Assembly (NCBI RefSeq): GCF_002440635.1
Contig: NZ_DJUW01000033.1
Span: 62,001-126,000 of the forward strand
Direction: 5' to 3'
DNA from: Novosphingobium sp. UBA6272
GTDB taxonomy: Bacteria > Pseudomonadota > Alphaproteobacteria > Sphingomonadales > Sphingomonadaceae
Length of the DNA: 64,000 bases
In this document: positions 55,027-63,843 of the stretch, piece after piece
Layout: the number at the start of each line of letters is the position of its first letter
Position numbering within the stretch: position 1 is the stretch's first letter
The notes under the pieces: generated by a model
Databases searched by the model: none
The model's input: the letters and a program-made list of their open reading frames with translations, nothing else
Told to the model about the DNA's origin: nothing
Translations under genes and position numbers: made by a program

Positions 55027-55076
55027 CCTTTTGAAACGCCCCCCGCGCCACCCGCGTGAACAGCTTTCAAAAAGGA
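55027..55076 (+). promoter_or_regulatory. Hairpin sequestering the aminotransferase ribosome-binding site
   Basis: CCTTTTGAAA (55027-55036) pairs with TTTCAAAAAGG (55065-55075) with one bulged A; an inner CGCG/CGCG stem lies at 55044-55056. The right arm contains AAAGGA, the ribosome-binding site 8 bases before ATG 55084. A ribosome stopping at 55023 would cover the left arm and expose it. Confidence 0.5.
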
Positions 55077-55083
55077 ACCAGAC

Positions 55084-56457
55084 ATGCCCCGCAATTACGA
55101 TATCGCCGAACTCCGCCGTCTTGACATCGCGCACCACCTTCCCGCCCAGGCCGACTGGCAGGAAATCGAGGATCTTGGCGGCAGCAGGATCATTACCCAT
55201 GCCGAGGGTTGCTACATCACCGATGGCGACGGCAACCGCATCCTCGACGGGATGGCCGGGCTGTGGTGCGTCAATGTCGGCTATGGCCGCAAGGAACTGG
55301 CCGACGTGGCCTATGAGCAGATGCTCGAGCTGCCGTACTACAATACCTTCTTCAAGACCGCGACGCCGCCCGCCGTGCTGCTGGCCGAAAAGATCGCCAG
55401 CCTGACCCAGAACCGCCTGCCCCACGTGTTCTTCAACGCTTCGGGCAGCGAAGCCAACGACACGATCTTTCGCCTGGTCCGCCAGTACTGGAAGCTCAAG
55501 GGCGAACCGGCCCGCAAGGTCTTCATCAGCCGCTGGAACGCCTATCACGGCTCGACCGTCGCCGGGGTTTCGCTGGGGGGCATGAAGGCAATGCACCCGA
55601 TCGGCGATCTGCCGATCCCGGGGGTCGAACACGTCCGCCAGCCCTACTGGTTCGGCGAGGGCTTTGGCGAGGATCCCGAAACATTCGGCACCGCCTGCGC
55701 CCAGGCGATCGAGGAACGGATCCTTGAAGTCGGGCCGGAAAACGTCGCCGCCTTCATAGGCGAGCCGGTCCAGGGCGCCGGCGGCGTGATCATCCCGCCC
55801 GCCAACTACTGGCCGCAGGTCGAAGCGATTTGCCGCAAGTACGGTATTCTGATGATCTGCGACGAAGTGATCGCCGGGTTCGGCCGCACCGGCAACATGT
55901 GGGGTCACGAAACCATGGGTGTGAAGCCCGACATCATCGCGATGGCGAAGGGCCTGTCCTCGGGCTACCTGCCGATCTCGGCGGTCGCGGTTTCGGAAGA
56001 GATCGTGAAGGTGATGAAGACCGGCGGCGATTTCGTCCATGGCTATACCTATTCGGGCCACCCGGTCTGCGCGGCAGTGGCGCTGCGCAATATCGAGATC
56101 ATGGAGCGCGAAGGGCTGGTCGAAAAGGTCCGTGACGAAACCGGTCCGCACCTCGCCAAGGCACTGGCGCGGCTGAACGATCATCTGCTGGTCGGTGAAA
56201 CGCGTTCGGTCGGCCTGCTCGGCGCGGTCGAGATCGTCGCCGAAAAGGGCACCAACAAGCGCTGGGGCGGCAAGGAAGGCAACGCCGGTCCGATCGTGCG
56301 CGATCGCTGCATCGCCAACGGGCTGATGGTCCGCGGCATCCGCGACAGCATCGTGATGTGCCCGCCGCTGGTGATCACCCCGGCCCAGATCGACGACATG
56401 GTCGGCATCATTGCCCAGTCGCTCGACGAGGCCATGCCGCTGCTGCAGAGCCTCTGA
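55084..56457 (+). CDS. Class III aminotransferase, probable putrescine/polyamine:pyruvate type
   Basis: A 457-residue PLP enzyme. It has ITHAEGCYITDGDGNRILDGMAGLWC, FFNASGSEANDTIFRL, NAYHGSTVAG, the pyridine-binding Asp in ICDEVIAGFGRTG and Lys in IAMAKGLSSG. The layout and LWCVNVGYG fit the SpuC group (putrescine or spermidine:pyruvate), giving a direct transamination route beside the glutamylated one. It is preceded by the leader ORF and hairpin and followed by a small hairpin. Confidence 0.9.
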   Translation: MPRNYDIAELRRLDIAHHLPAQADWQEIEDLGGSRIITHAEGCYITDGDGNRILDGMAGLWCVNVGYGRKELADVAYEQMLELPYYNTFFKTATPPAVLLAEKIASLTQNRLPHVFFNASGSEANDTIFRLVRQYWKLKGEPARKVFISRWNAYHGSTVAGVSLGGMKAMHPIGDLPIPGVEHVRQPYWFGEGFGEDPETFGTACAQAIEERILEVGPENVAAFIGEPVQGAGGVIIPPANYWPQVEAICRKYGILMICDEVIAGFGRTGNMWGHETMGVKPDIIAMAKGLSSGYLPISAVAVSEEIVKVMKTGGDFVHGYTYSGHPVCAAVALRNIEIMEREGLVEKVRDETGPHLAKALARLNDHLLVGETRSVGLLGAVEIVAEKGTNKRWGGKEGNAGPIVRDRCIANGLMVRGIRDSIVMCPPLVITPAQIDDMVGIIAQSLDEAMPLLQSL

Positions 56458-56466
56458 ACCTATCCT

Positions 56467-56489
56467 CCCCTCCCGTTTATCGGGAGGGG
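56467..56489. repeat. Short GC-rich hairpin
   Basis: CCCCTCCCG, TTTAT, CGGGAGGGG is a perfect 9-base stem just after the aminotransferase stop. No T run follows; it may protect the mRNA end or be a small repeat unit like the one at 61739-61760. Confidence 0.65.
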
Positions 56490-56547
56490 AACCCTCCGCT
56501 CACGCGCCGCCCTTGCCCCGCCATGCGCCAAGGGTGTAAGGCCGGGT

Positions 56548-57237
56548 ATGACCGAAAACGACACCGATGCGACGGGTCCGCTTGACCGCATCCAGCAGAA
56601 CATCCTCGCCAAGGGCGAGCGCCAACTGCTCAACTGGATCTGCCCGCGCCTGCCGCGGTGGGTCACGCCCGACAAGTTGACCGGTTTCGGCGTGTTCGGC
56701 GCGCTGGTGGTTTTCGCAGGCTACGCGCTGAGCGACTGGTCGCGGCAATGGCTGTGGGTGGCGATCCTGGGCTACGTGTTCCAGTGGTTCGGGGATTCGC
56801 TCGACGGCAGCCTTGCCCGCTGGCGCAAGATCGAGCGCCCCAAATACGGCTATTTCATCGATCACAGCGTCGATGGCCTGGTAATCCTGCTGATCATGTC
56901 CGGGATGGGGATGAGCAATTACGTGCGGATGGATGCGGCGCTGTTCGCCACGGTCGGCTATCTGCTGCTGTCGATCCACGCCTACCTCGCCGCGCGGGTA
57001 CTGGCCGAGTTCAAGCTTTCGTATTTCAACTTCGGACCGACCGAGCTGCGCTTCCTGCTGATCGGCCTGACCCTGGCGATGATGGTGCTCGGCCCCGATG
57101 CCGGACGCACCGACGCGCGGACCACCGGGTTCGACTGGTTCATCGGCGTGGCCGCGGCCGTGCTCAACGCGCTGTTCATCTGGCAGACGCTGGTTACGGC
57201 GCGAAGGCTGGATCTGATGGAGCGGGCGAAGGATTAG
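56548..57237 (+). CDS. CDP-alcohol phosphatidyltransferase family protein
   Basis: A 229-residue membrane enzyme that transfers a phosphatidyl-type group from a CDP-alcohol. The motif DGSLARWRKIERPKYGYFIDHSVDG contains the eight conserved DG...AR...G...D...D residues. About five to six hydrophobic helices follow. It stands between the amine locus and the convergent malate synthase; I see no reason in the sequence to link it functionally with polyamines. Confidence 0.9.
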   Translation: MTENDTDATGPLDRIQQNILAKGERQLLNWICPRLPRWVTPDKLTGFGVFGALVVFAGYALSDWSRQWLWVAILGYVFQWFGDSLDGSLARWRKIERPKYGYFIDHSVDGLVILLIMSGMGMSNYVRMDAALFATVGYLLLSIHAYLAARVLAEFKLSYFNFGPTELRFLLIGLTLAMMVLGPDAGRTDARTTGFDWFIGVAAAVLNALFIWQTLVTARRLDLMERAKD

Positions 57238-57251
57238 GGCTGGCCGCTGAG

Positions 57252-59312
57252 CTAGCCCGCCTTTTTCACCTGCCGCCAGTGGTGCAGCAGCGGTTCGGTA
57301 TAGCCGCTGGGCTGTTCGACGCCCTTGAACACCAGATCGAGCGCGGCGCGGAAGGCCGGGCCTTCCTCGTTGCCGGTCAGCAGAACATAGGCCGGATCGC
57401 TGGCATTCTGGGCATCGACCTTGGCGGCCATCCGGCGCAGGCTGTCCATCACCTGGTCGTGGGTGCAGACCCCATGCAGCAGCCAGTTGGCCATGTGCTG
57501 CGATGAAATGCGCAGCGTCGCGCGGTCTTCCATCAGGCCGACGTCGTGGAAGTCCGGCACCTTGGAGCAGCCCACTCCGGCGTCGATCCAGCGGACCACA
57601 TAGCCGAGCAGGCCCTGGGCATTGTTGTCGAGCTCTTCGCGGATCTCGGCTTCCGACCAGTTGGTGCCTTCGGCCAGCGGCACGCTCAGCAGCGGCTCAA
57701 GCCCCGGCGTGGACTGGCTCGCCAGCTCACGCTGCACCGCAAAGACATCGACCGCGTGGTAATGCATCGCGTGCAGCGTCGCGGCGGTGGGCGACGGGAC
57801 CCAGGCGGTGTTGGCGCCGGCCTTGGGGTGGCCGATCTTCTGGACCATCATTTCGCCCATCAGATCGGGCGCGGCCCACATGCCCTTGCCGATCTGGGCC
57901 TTGCCTGAGAGCCCGCAAGCGAGGCCTATCTGGACGTTGCGCGCTTCATAAGCAGCGATCCAGGCGCTCTTCTTCATGTCGCCCTTGCGGATCATCGCCC
58001 CGGCCCGCATCGAGGTGTGGATTTCATCCCCGGTGCGATCGAGGAAGCCGGTGTTGATGAACACGATCCGGTCCTTCACCGCATGGATACAGGCGGCGAG
58101 GTTGGCCGAAGTCCGACGCTCCTCATCCATCACGCCCACCTTGATGGTGTTCCGGGTCAGGCCGAGCAGATCTTCCACCGCATCGAACAGATCGTTGGTA
58201 AAGCTGCACTCTTCCGGCCCGTGCTGCTTGGGCTTGACGATGTAGATGGAGCCGCAGCGGCTGTTGGCATATTTGCCCAGCCCCGCAAGGCCGATCGCCC
58301 CGATCGCGCTGGTGATCACGCCGTCCATGATCCCCTCGGGAATCTCGCCGCCGTCGGCCAGCAGGATCGCCGGGTTGGTCATCAGGTGGCCAACGTTGCG
58401 GACGAACAGCAGGCTGCGCCCTGGCAGGGTCAAGTCGCCCCAGACCCGGTCAGCATTGAGCGCGCGGGTCAGGGTCTTGCCGCCCTTTTCGAAGGTGTCG
58501 GTCAGATCGCCGCGGATCACGCCGAGCCAATTGGAATAGGCCAGCAGCTTGTCCTCGGCATCGACCGCAGCGACCGAATCTTCCATGTCGCAGATCGTAG
58601 TCAGTGCGCTCTCAAGGATCACGTCGGCGATACCGAGCGGATCGTCCTGACCGACCGGATGGCTGGGATCGATCACAACTTCGATGTGCAGGCCATTGTT
58701 GCGGAACAGCAATCCACCCGTGCGCCGGGCAACCAGAAATTCGCAGTCTCCACCTTCCAGTGCGGCCTGCCAGCCGGGGATCGCGCCATCGAGGAAGGCG
58801 CGCACGGCCTTGACCACGGCTGCGCCGCGATCCTTGTCATAGCCGCCCGGGCGGGCCGGCGGAGCATCGAGCGCGTCGGTGCCATAGTAGGCGTCATAAA
58901 GGCTGCCCCAGCGGGCATTGGCAGCATTGAGCAGGAAGCGGGCGTTGAGCACCGGCACCACCAGCTGCGGCCCGGCCATGGTCGCGATTTCGGCGTCGAC
59001 GTTCGCGGTCCCAATCTTGAACGGGGCGGGTTCGGGCACGAGGTAGCCGATCTCGCGCAGGAAGGCCTGGTATTCGGCCTGGTCGATCGGCTTGCCGGCC
59101 CGGGCCAGATGCCAGGCATCGATCTGCGCCTGCAGTTCGTCGCGCTTGGCAAGAAGGGCGCGGTTGACGGGAACGAAGCGCTCCAGCAGCGCGGCAAAAC
59201 CTGACCAGAATTGGGCAGCATCGCGGCCAAGCGGGGCAAGCACCTCTCGCTCGACAAATGCGGCCAGCGCCGCATCGACTTTCAGCCCAGACTTCTCGAC
59301 CCGATCGCTCAT
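57252..59312 (-). CDS. glcB: Malate synthase G
   Basis: GlcB condenses glyoxylate with acetyl-CoA to malate. The 686-residue protein is close to the usual 710-730. [41 protein letters not shown] and the C-terminal [12 protein letters not shown] are typical of the monomeric G form. No isocitrate lyase or glycolate oxidase gene is in the window. It may process glyoxylate from purine or glycolate breakdown, which I cannot confirm. Confidence 0.93.
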   Translation of the reverse strand: MSDRVEKSGLKVDAALAAFVEREVLAPLGRDAAQFWSGFAALLERFVPVNRALLAKRDELQAQIDAWHLARAGKPIDQAEYQAFLREIGYLVPEPAPFKIGTANVDAEIATMAGPQLVVPVLNARFLLNAANARWGSLYDAYYGTDALDAPPARPGGYDKDRGAAVVKAVRAFLDGAIPGWQAALEGGDCEFLVARRTGGLLFRNNGLHIEVVIDPSHPVGQDDPLGIADVILESALTTICDMEDSVAAVDAEDKLLAYSNWLGVIRGDLTDTFEKGGKTLTRALNADRVWGDLTLPGRSLLFVRNVGHLMTNPAILLADGGEIPEGIMDGVITSAIGAIGLAGLGKYANSRCGSIYIVKPKQHGPEECSFTNDLFDAVEDLLGLTRNTIKVGVMDEERRTSANLAACIHAVKDRIVFINTGFLDRTGDEIHTSMRAGAMIRKGDMKKSAWIAAYEARNVQIGLACGLSGKAQIGKGMWAAPDLMGEMMVQKIGHPKAGANTAWVPSPTAATLHAMHYHAVDVFAVQRELASQSTPGLEPLLSVPLAEGTNWSEAEIREELDNNAQGLLGYVVRWIDAGVGCSKVPDFHDVGLMEDRATLRISSQHMANWLLHGVCTHDQVMDSLRRMAAKVDAQNASDPAYVLLTGNEEGPAFRAALDLVFKGVEQPSGYTEPLLHHWRQVKKAG

Positions 59313-59475
59313 GTATCCTCGCGCAACTAGGGGCCGGAACCGCGCGGCTCCGGCGGATTGACTGTCGATTCCGGGGAGGAACAGCCGGGCCTATGCCGCA
59401 GTTGCGAACAGTTGCCAACCGCTTTCCTTGCCGGGGGTTGGAAGCCTGCAGCCACTCGGCTAGGGACGGTTTCAT

Positions 59476-60687
59476 ATGCAACGGTTTTCGCCTTCGGAGA
59501 CGGCGCTGCTCGCAGCGGTCGATGCCGCGCCCATGCTGGGCCAGGTCCAGACGTGGAGCGCGGTCAACACCGGCACCGCCAACCTCGCCGGTCTGGCCGA
59601 GCAGGCCGCAGTGCTGGCCGATGCCTTCGCCGCTCTGCCCGGCACGGTGACGCTGGAGGACCCTGCCCCGATCAGCGCGATTACGCCGGACGGCGCGGAA
59701 GCGGCGGTCGAATACGGCAAGCATCTGGTGCTGCGGGTCCGGCCCGAAGCGGAACGGCGCTTTCTGCTGACCGGACATATGGACACGGTGTTCCCTGCCT
59801 CGCACCCATTCCAGGATCAGGTCTGGCTGGACGAGCAGACGCTGAACGGGCCCGGCGTAGCCGACATGAAGGGCGGGATCGCGGTGATTGTCGCCGCGCT
59901 GAAAGCGTTCGAGACTTGCGCAGCCGCCGCCTCGGTGGGCTATGACGTGATGATCAATTCGGACGAGGAAACCGGCAGCCTCTCTTCCGCGCCGCTGATC
60001 GCGCAGCTGGCGCAGGGCAAGGCCGCCGCGCTGACCTATGAACCCAGCGCCCTGCCCGATGGTACCCTGGCCGGGGCGCGGGCCGGCAGCGGCAACTGGT
60101 CGTTGACGGTGCGCGGCAAATCGGCCCATGCCGGGCGCAATCCCGACGATGGCCGCAATGCGCTGGTCGCCGCAGCCGCGCTGGCGCTGGGCCTCAAGGC
60201 GCTGCACCGTGACGGACTGAGCGTCAATCCGGCCAGGATCGACGGCGGCAGCGCCAACAACGTCGTCCCCGATCTGGCGGTGCTGCGGTTCAACATCCGC
60301 CCGCGCGAGGAAGCCGCAGCCGGGGAATTTCTGGCCGCGCTCAAGATGCTGATCGCCCGGGTCGAGGCCGAACACGAGGTTTCGATCCACATGCACGGCG
60401 GGATCAGCCGCCCGCCCAAGGTGCTCGACACCCGGGCCGAGAAGCTGTTCGGGATTGTCGAGGAATGCAGCGCATTGCTCGGCCAGCCGATCAGCCGCGT
60501 GGCCTCTGGCGGGGTCTGCGACGGCAATAACATCGCTGCCTGCGGCGTGCCTGTGGTCGATACCATGGGCGTGCGCGGCGGTGCGATCCATTCACAGGAC
60601 GAATTCCTGATCGTCCCCAGCCTTGAGGAACGCGCGAAACTTTCGGCGCTGGTCCTTCATCGCCTAGCCACCGGAGCCCCCTTGTGA
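59476..60687 (+). CDS. M20 family metallohydrolase
   Basis: A 403-residue zinc hydrolase of the ArgE/DapE/CPG2 group. LLTGHMDTVFPAS holds the first metal His/Asp, PGVADMKGG the bridging Asp and INSDEETGS the catalytic Glu pair; a dimerisation domain (about 200-310, GKSAHAGRNPDDGRNAL) is present. Its stop overlaps the astA start (GTGA), so it probably acts in the succinylarginine route, possibly replacing the AstE desuccinylase. That function is inference. Confidence 0.88.
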   Translation: MQRFSPSETALLAAVDAAPMLGQVQTWSAVNTGTANLAGLAEQAAVLADAFAALPGTVTLEDPAPISAITPDGAEAAVEYGKHLVLRVRPEAERRFLLTGHMDTVFPASHPFQDQVWLDEQTLNGPGVADMKGGIAVIVAALKAFETCAAAASVGYDVMINSDEETGSLSSAPLIAQLAQGKAAALTYEPSALPDGTLAGARAGSGNWSLTVRGKSAHAGRNPDDGRNALVAAAALALGLKALHRDGLSVNPARIDGGSANNVVPDLAVLRFNIRPREEAAAGEFLAALKMLIARVEAEHEVSIHMHGGISRPPKVLDTRAEKLFGIVEECSALLGQPISRVASGGVCDGNNIAACGVPVVDTMGVRGGAIHSQDEFLIVPSLEERAKLSALVLHRLATGAPL

Positions 60688-61715
60688 CTTTCGTAATCCG
60701 CGCCGCGCGCGCCGACGATCTGCAGCACCTCTACGAAATGGCCAAGAGCACCGGCGGCGGGTTCACCAACCTGCCCCCCGATCGCAAGGCGCTGACCGCG
60801 AAGCTCGACCGTGCGGCTCAAGGCTTCGCCCGGACCGAAGCAACGGTCGGCGACGATCTGTTCCTGTTCATGCTGGAAAACACTGCGACCGGCGAAGTGC
60901 GCGGCACCTGCCAGATTTTCTCGGCGGTCGGTCTCAAGTGGCCGTTCTACTCGTACCGGATCGGCGCCTTGACCCAGCACAGCGAGGAGCTTGGCCGGAC
61001 CTTCCGTGCCGACATCCTCAACCTTTCGACCGACATGGAAGGGCAATCCGAAGTCGGCGGGCTGTTCCTGCATCCGGGCGAGCGTTCGGGCGGGCAAGGC
61101 ATGCTGCTGGCCCGCAGCCGCTATCTGTTCATCCGCAAGCACCGCGAACGCTTTGCCGACAAGACCTTCGCCGAACTGCGCGGCGTAATCGACGAAGCGG
61201 GCGGATCGCCGTTCTGGGACGGGGTGGCCGGACGCTTCTTCGGCATGAATTTCCAGGAAGCCGATGAATTCAACGCCAAGTTCGGCAACCAGTTCATCGC
61301 CGATCTGATGCCCAAGCATCCGGTTTACATCGCCATGCTGAGCGATGCCGCGCGCCACGTGATCGGCCTGCCGCATCCCAGTGGCCGGGCGGCGATGCGG
61401 ATGCTGGAAAACGAGGGTTTCGCCTGGGAAAACTACATCGACATCTTCGATGGCGGGCCGACCATGACTGCGCGAACCGACCAGATCCGCTCGGTCCGCG
61501 AAGCGGTGGAAGACAAGATCGTCGCAGTCGATGACGGCCTGGGCGAGCACACGGGCGGCGAGAAGCGGCTCTGCGCCTTCGGCCAGCTCGGCGAATTTCG
61601 CGCCGCCTATGGCTGGGTCGAAACACGCGACGGCGGCATCGCGATCGACCCGGACTGCGCGCGCCTGCTGGGCGTCGAACGCGGCCAGTCGCTCACTCAC
61701 GTGGCTCGGTGGTGA
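60684..61715 (+). CDS. astA: Arginine N-succinyltransferase
   Basis: AstA succinylates the alpha-amino group of arginine with succinyl-CoA, starting the AST pathway. The 343-residue protein matches family length and has IRAARADDLQHLYEMAKSTG, FTNLPPDRKAL and the ADILNLSTDMEGQSEVGGLFL core. It starts at GTG 60684 overlapping the hydrolase stop. astB follows after a short hairpin. Confidence 0.95.
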   Translation: MTFVIRAARADDLQHLYEMAKSTGGGFTNLPPDRKALTAKLDRAAQGFARTEATVGDDLFLFMLENTATGEVRGTCQIFSAVGLKWPFYSYRIGALTQHSEELGRTFRADILNLSTDMEGQSEVGGLFLHPGERSGGQGMLLARSRYLFIRKHRERFADKTFAELRGVIDEAGGSPFWDGVAGRFFGMNFQEADEFNAKFGNQFIADLMPKHPVYIAMLSDAARHVIGLPHPSGRAAMRMLENEGFAWENYIDIFDGGPTMTARTDQIRSVREAVEDKIVAVDDGLGEHTGGEKRLCAFGQLGEFRAAYGWVETRDGGIAIDPDCARLLGVERGQSLTHVARW

Positions 61716-61738
61716 TTGCCCGCAATACCCACCCCCAA

Positions 61739-61760
61739 CCCCTCCCGCCTGCGGGAGGGG
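61739..61760. repeat. Short GC-rich hairpin between astA and astB
   Basis: CCCCTCCCGC, CT, GCGGGAGGGG is a near-perfect 10-base palindrome 16 bases before the astB ATG. AAGG follows at about 61765 as the ribosome-binding site. It may modulate the astA/astB ratio. Confidence 0.6.
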
Positions 61761-61775
61761 AGCTAAGGTCGCTTT

Positions 61776-63026
61776 ATGGCTGTTGTTGAAATCAACTTCG
61801 ACGGGATCATCGGTCCTTCGCACAATTATGCCGGGCTGAGCCTCGGCAATCTCGCTTCGGCCAGCCACGCCGGCGATGTGGCCTACCCCCGCGCGGCGGC
61901 GCTGCAGGGGCTGGCCAAGATGCGGCACAATCTTGCGCTGGGGCTGGCGCAGGGCTTCCTGCTGCCCCTGCCCCGCCCCAATGCCAGGTTCCTTTCGGCC
62001 ATCGGCGCTGACGGCAGCGAGAACCCGCGGCTGACCGCGGCGGCCTGGTCGGCCAGTTCGATGTGGACCGCCAACGCGGCGACCGTCTCCCCCGCGGCCG
62101 ACACCGCCGACGGGCGCTGCCACCTGACTGCAGCCAACCTGGTGACCATGCCGCATCGCAGCCAGGAATGGCCCGATACCGTGCGGCAGCTGCGTGCCGC
62201 TTTCGCCAATGCCGAGCACTTTGCGGTCCACGATGCCGTGCCGCCCTGTTTCGGCGATGAAGGCGCGGCCAATCACATGCGGATGTGCGCAGGCCATGCT
62301 TCGCCGGGGCTTGAGATCTTCGTCTACGGCACCACCGGCGGCGCATTTCCGGCGCGCCAGCATGTCGAAGCCGGCCGCGCGGTGGCCCGGCTCCACGGGC
62401 TTGATCCGGCGCGGACGCTGTTCGTCGAACAGAACCCCGATGCGATCGCGGCGGGGGCGTTCCATAACGACGTTGTCGCCGTGGCCAACGAGCGGGTGCT
62501 GTTCACGCATGAACTGGCCTTTGCCGACCCGGCGGGCACCTACGCCGCGATCCGCGAGCGCCTGCCCGAGGCCGAGATCGTGGTGGTTCCAGCCGACGCG
62601 GTCAGCCTGGCCGACGCGATCAAGTCCTACCTGTTCAACGCCCAGCTGCTGTCGCTTCCGTCAGGAGAGATGGCCTTGGTGATCCCGACCGAAGCCTGGG
62701 AACACGTCCGGGTCCGCGCCTGGCTCGATGCCATGCTCGCCTCGAACGGGCCGATCCGCCGGGTCCTGCCGGTCGACGTGCGGCAATCGATGGCCAATGG
62801 CGGCGGCCCGGCTTGTCTGCGATTGCGGGTGGTGACAGACCCGGCGACGGTCGATCCACGCTTCCTGCTCGACGCGGCCAAGGCCAGCCTGATCGAGGCG
62901 GTGATTACCGAGCATTGGCCGGAAAGCATTGCCCCGGCGCAGATCGGCAGCCCGGAGCTGGCCCAGACCGTGATCGCGGCCCGCCGCGCGCTGCTTGAAG
63001 CACTGGATCTGACCGAACTGGCCTGA
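61776..63026 (+). CDS. astB: N-succinylarginine dihydrolase
   Basis: AstB converts succinylarginine to succinylornithine, CO2 and two ammonia. The 416-residue protein has the family start EINFDGIIGPSHNYAGLSLGN, the conserved NAHTVSPAADTADG-like segment and HDAVPPCFGDEGAANHMR, with the catalytic Cys in GGPACLRLRV. astC, astD and astE homologs are not adjacent; the aminotransferases and aldehyde dehydrogenase of the amine locus might serve. Confidence 0.95.
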   Translation: MAVVEINFDGIIGPSHNYAGLSLGNLASASHAGDVAYPRAAALQGLAKMRHNLALGLAQGFLLPLPRPNARFLSAIGADGSENPRLTAAAWSASSMWTANAATVSPAADTADGRCHLTAANLVTMPHRSQEWPDTVRQLRAAFANAEHFAVHDAVPPCFGDEGAANHMRMCAGHASPGLEIFVYGTTGGAFPARQHVEAGRAVARLHGLDPARTLFVEQNPDAIAAGAFHNDVVAVANERVLFTHELAFADPAGTYAAIRERLPEAEIVVVPADAVSLADAIKSYLFNAQLLSLPSGEMALVIPTEAWEHVRVRAWLDAMLASNGPIRRVLPVDVRQSMANGGGPACLRLRVVTDPATVDPRFLLDAAKASLIEAVITEHWPESIAPAQIGSPELAQTVIAARRALLEALDLTELA

Positions 63027-63148
63027 ACGCCCGAGTCCCTTGTCGGGACGCTTTACAATCGCCGTTTACCTTTACCACCATCTTGCGCGGAATACGGGGT
63101 TTGGCATGATGGTTGCTGAGGAAAGTGTTAACGCGAAAGAAGGTCGAA

Positions 63149-63391
63149 ATGCTAAGCAAGGTTGGTCGCCTGTTCGTCATCAAAACGCCCTTCGAGGCCT
63201 ACCTTATCATCTATGCCCTGGCGATCGGCGCGGTCGAACGCGGGCATGCCTATCTCTATCGGTTCCCTGGATTCGGCGGCAAACTGCTGTTCCTGGCCTG
63301 CACCGGCGCGGTCTTTATGGCCGGGGGCAAAATCCTCGACTGCCTGAAGCACGAACGCCGCCTTCGGGCCGAGGCGGAAGGCGCGGTCTGA
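63149..63391 (+). CDS. Small membrane protein, hypothetical
   Basis: An 80-residue protein with two hydrophobic segments (FEAYLIIYALAIGAVERG and KLLFLACTGAVFMAGGKIL) and a charged C-terminus. I start at ATG 63149 with AAGAAGG upstream; an upstream start at 63113 would add 12 residues. No family is recognised. A small membrane protein beside ssrA is not informative about function. Confidence 0.68.
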   Translation: MLSKVGRLFVIKTPFEAYLIIYALAIGAVERGHAYLYRFPGFGGKLLFLACTGAVFMAGGKILDCLKHERRLRAEAEGAV

Positions 63392-63415
63392 ACGGGCATA
63401 GCGGCGAAGGATGGT

Positions 63416-63757
63416 GGGGGTTTCTGTTGCTACGTACCCCCGGACGCCCGGTTTCCGATTCTGTTACCCGGTTCGGTCCGAACCGTGCTTTCACCTTATA
63501 ACTTCAGGGCGTTAGCCCCTAGAATTACGCGGCGAGAGCAAGTGCTTCGTTGTCGTTGGCACTTGTGGGTTTTGAGCCTTGAACGGGTTACTCAGCCCGG
63601 GTGAAAACTGCGCTTTTCAACACACGTCGATCCTAGTTCGGCCCCGTCATTTCGCCTGCCGAAACAAGCGAGGTGGTGGAGCCGCCGGGTACCGCCCCCG
63701 GGTCCGCTGCATCTATTGCACGCAACAATTTATCACCATAGCCGGGCGAACCCGGCA
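63416..63757 (-). ncRNA. ssrA: tmRNA, circularly permuted two-piece form
   Basis: The tag frame on the minus strand at 63525-63560 reads ANDNEALALAA and stop. The acceptor piece lies upstream: a T arm (CCGGG/CCCGG) and CGGCTCCACCA ending at 63674. After an intervening stretch the coding piece starts at 63645 with GGGGCCG, which pairs with CGGCTCC, followed by GGATCGACG (D-loop region). This order, 3' half before 5' half, is the alphaproteobacterial permuted layout. It rescues stalled ribosomes. TATATT at 63764-63769 may be the -10; outer ends are approximate. Confidence 0.92.
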
Positions 63758-63790
63758 GAGACCAATATAGGCACCTGCCGCCAAATGAAA

Positions 63791-63828
63791 AGGGCGGAGG
63801 ATGCCTTCACACCCCCCGCCCTGTTTTT
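63791..63828. terminator. Terminator of mscL (bidirectional)
   Basis: AGGGCGG (63791-63797) pairs with CCGCCCT (63816-63822). GTTTTT follows on the plus strand, and TTTTCATTT on the minus strand, where it lies 16 bases past the mscL stop and just upstream of ssrA. Confidence 0.7.
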
Positions 63829-63843
63829 CAGCTACAAAATCCG

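Noticed and set aside
63040..63100. TTTAC direct repeats and a small GTCCC/GGGAC hairpin after astB
   Set aside because: Spacing does not match CtrA sites, and the 5-base stem with a poor T tract is too weak for a terminator.
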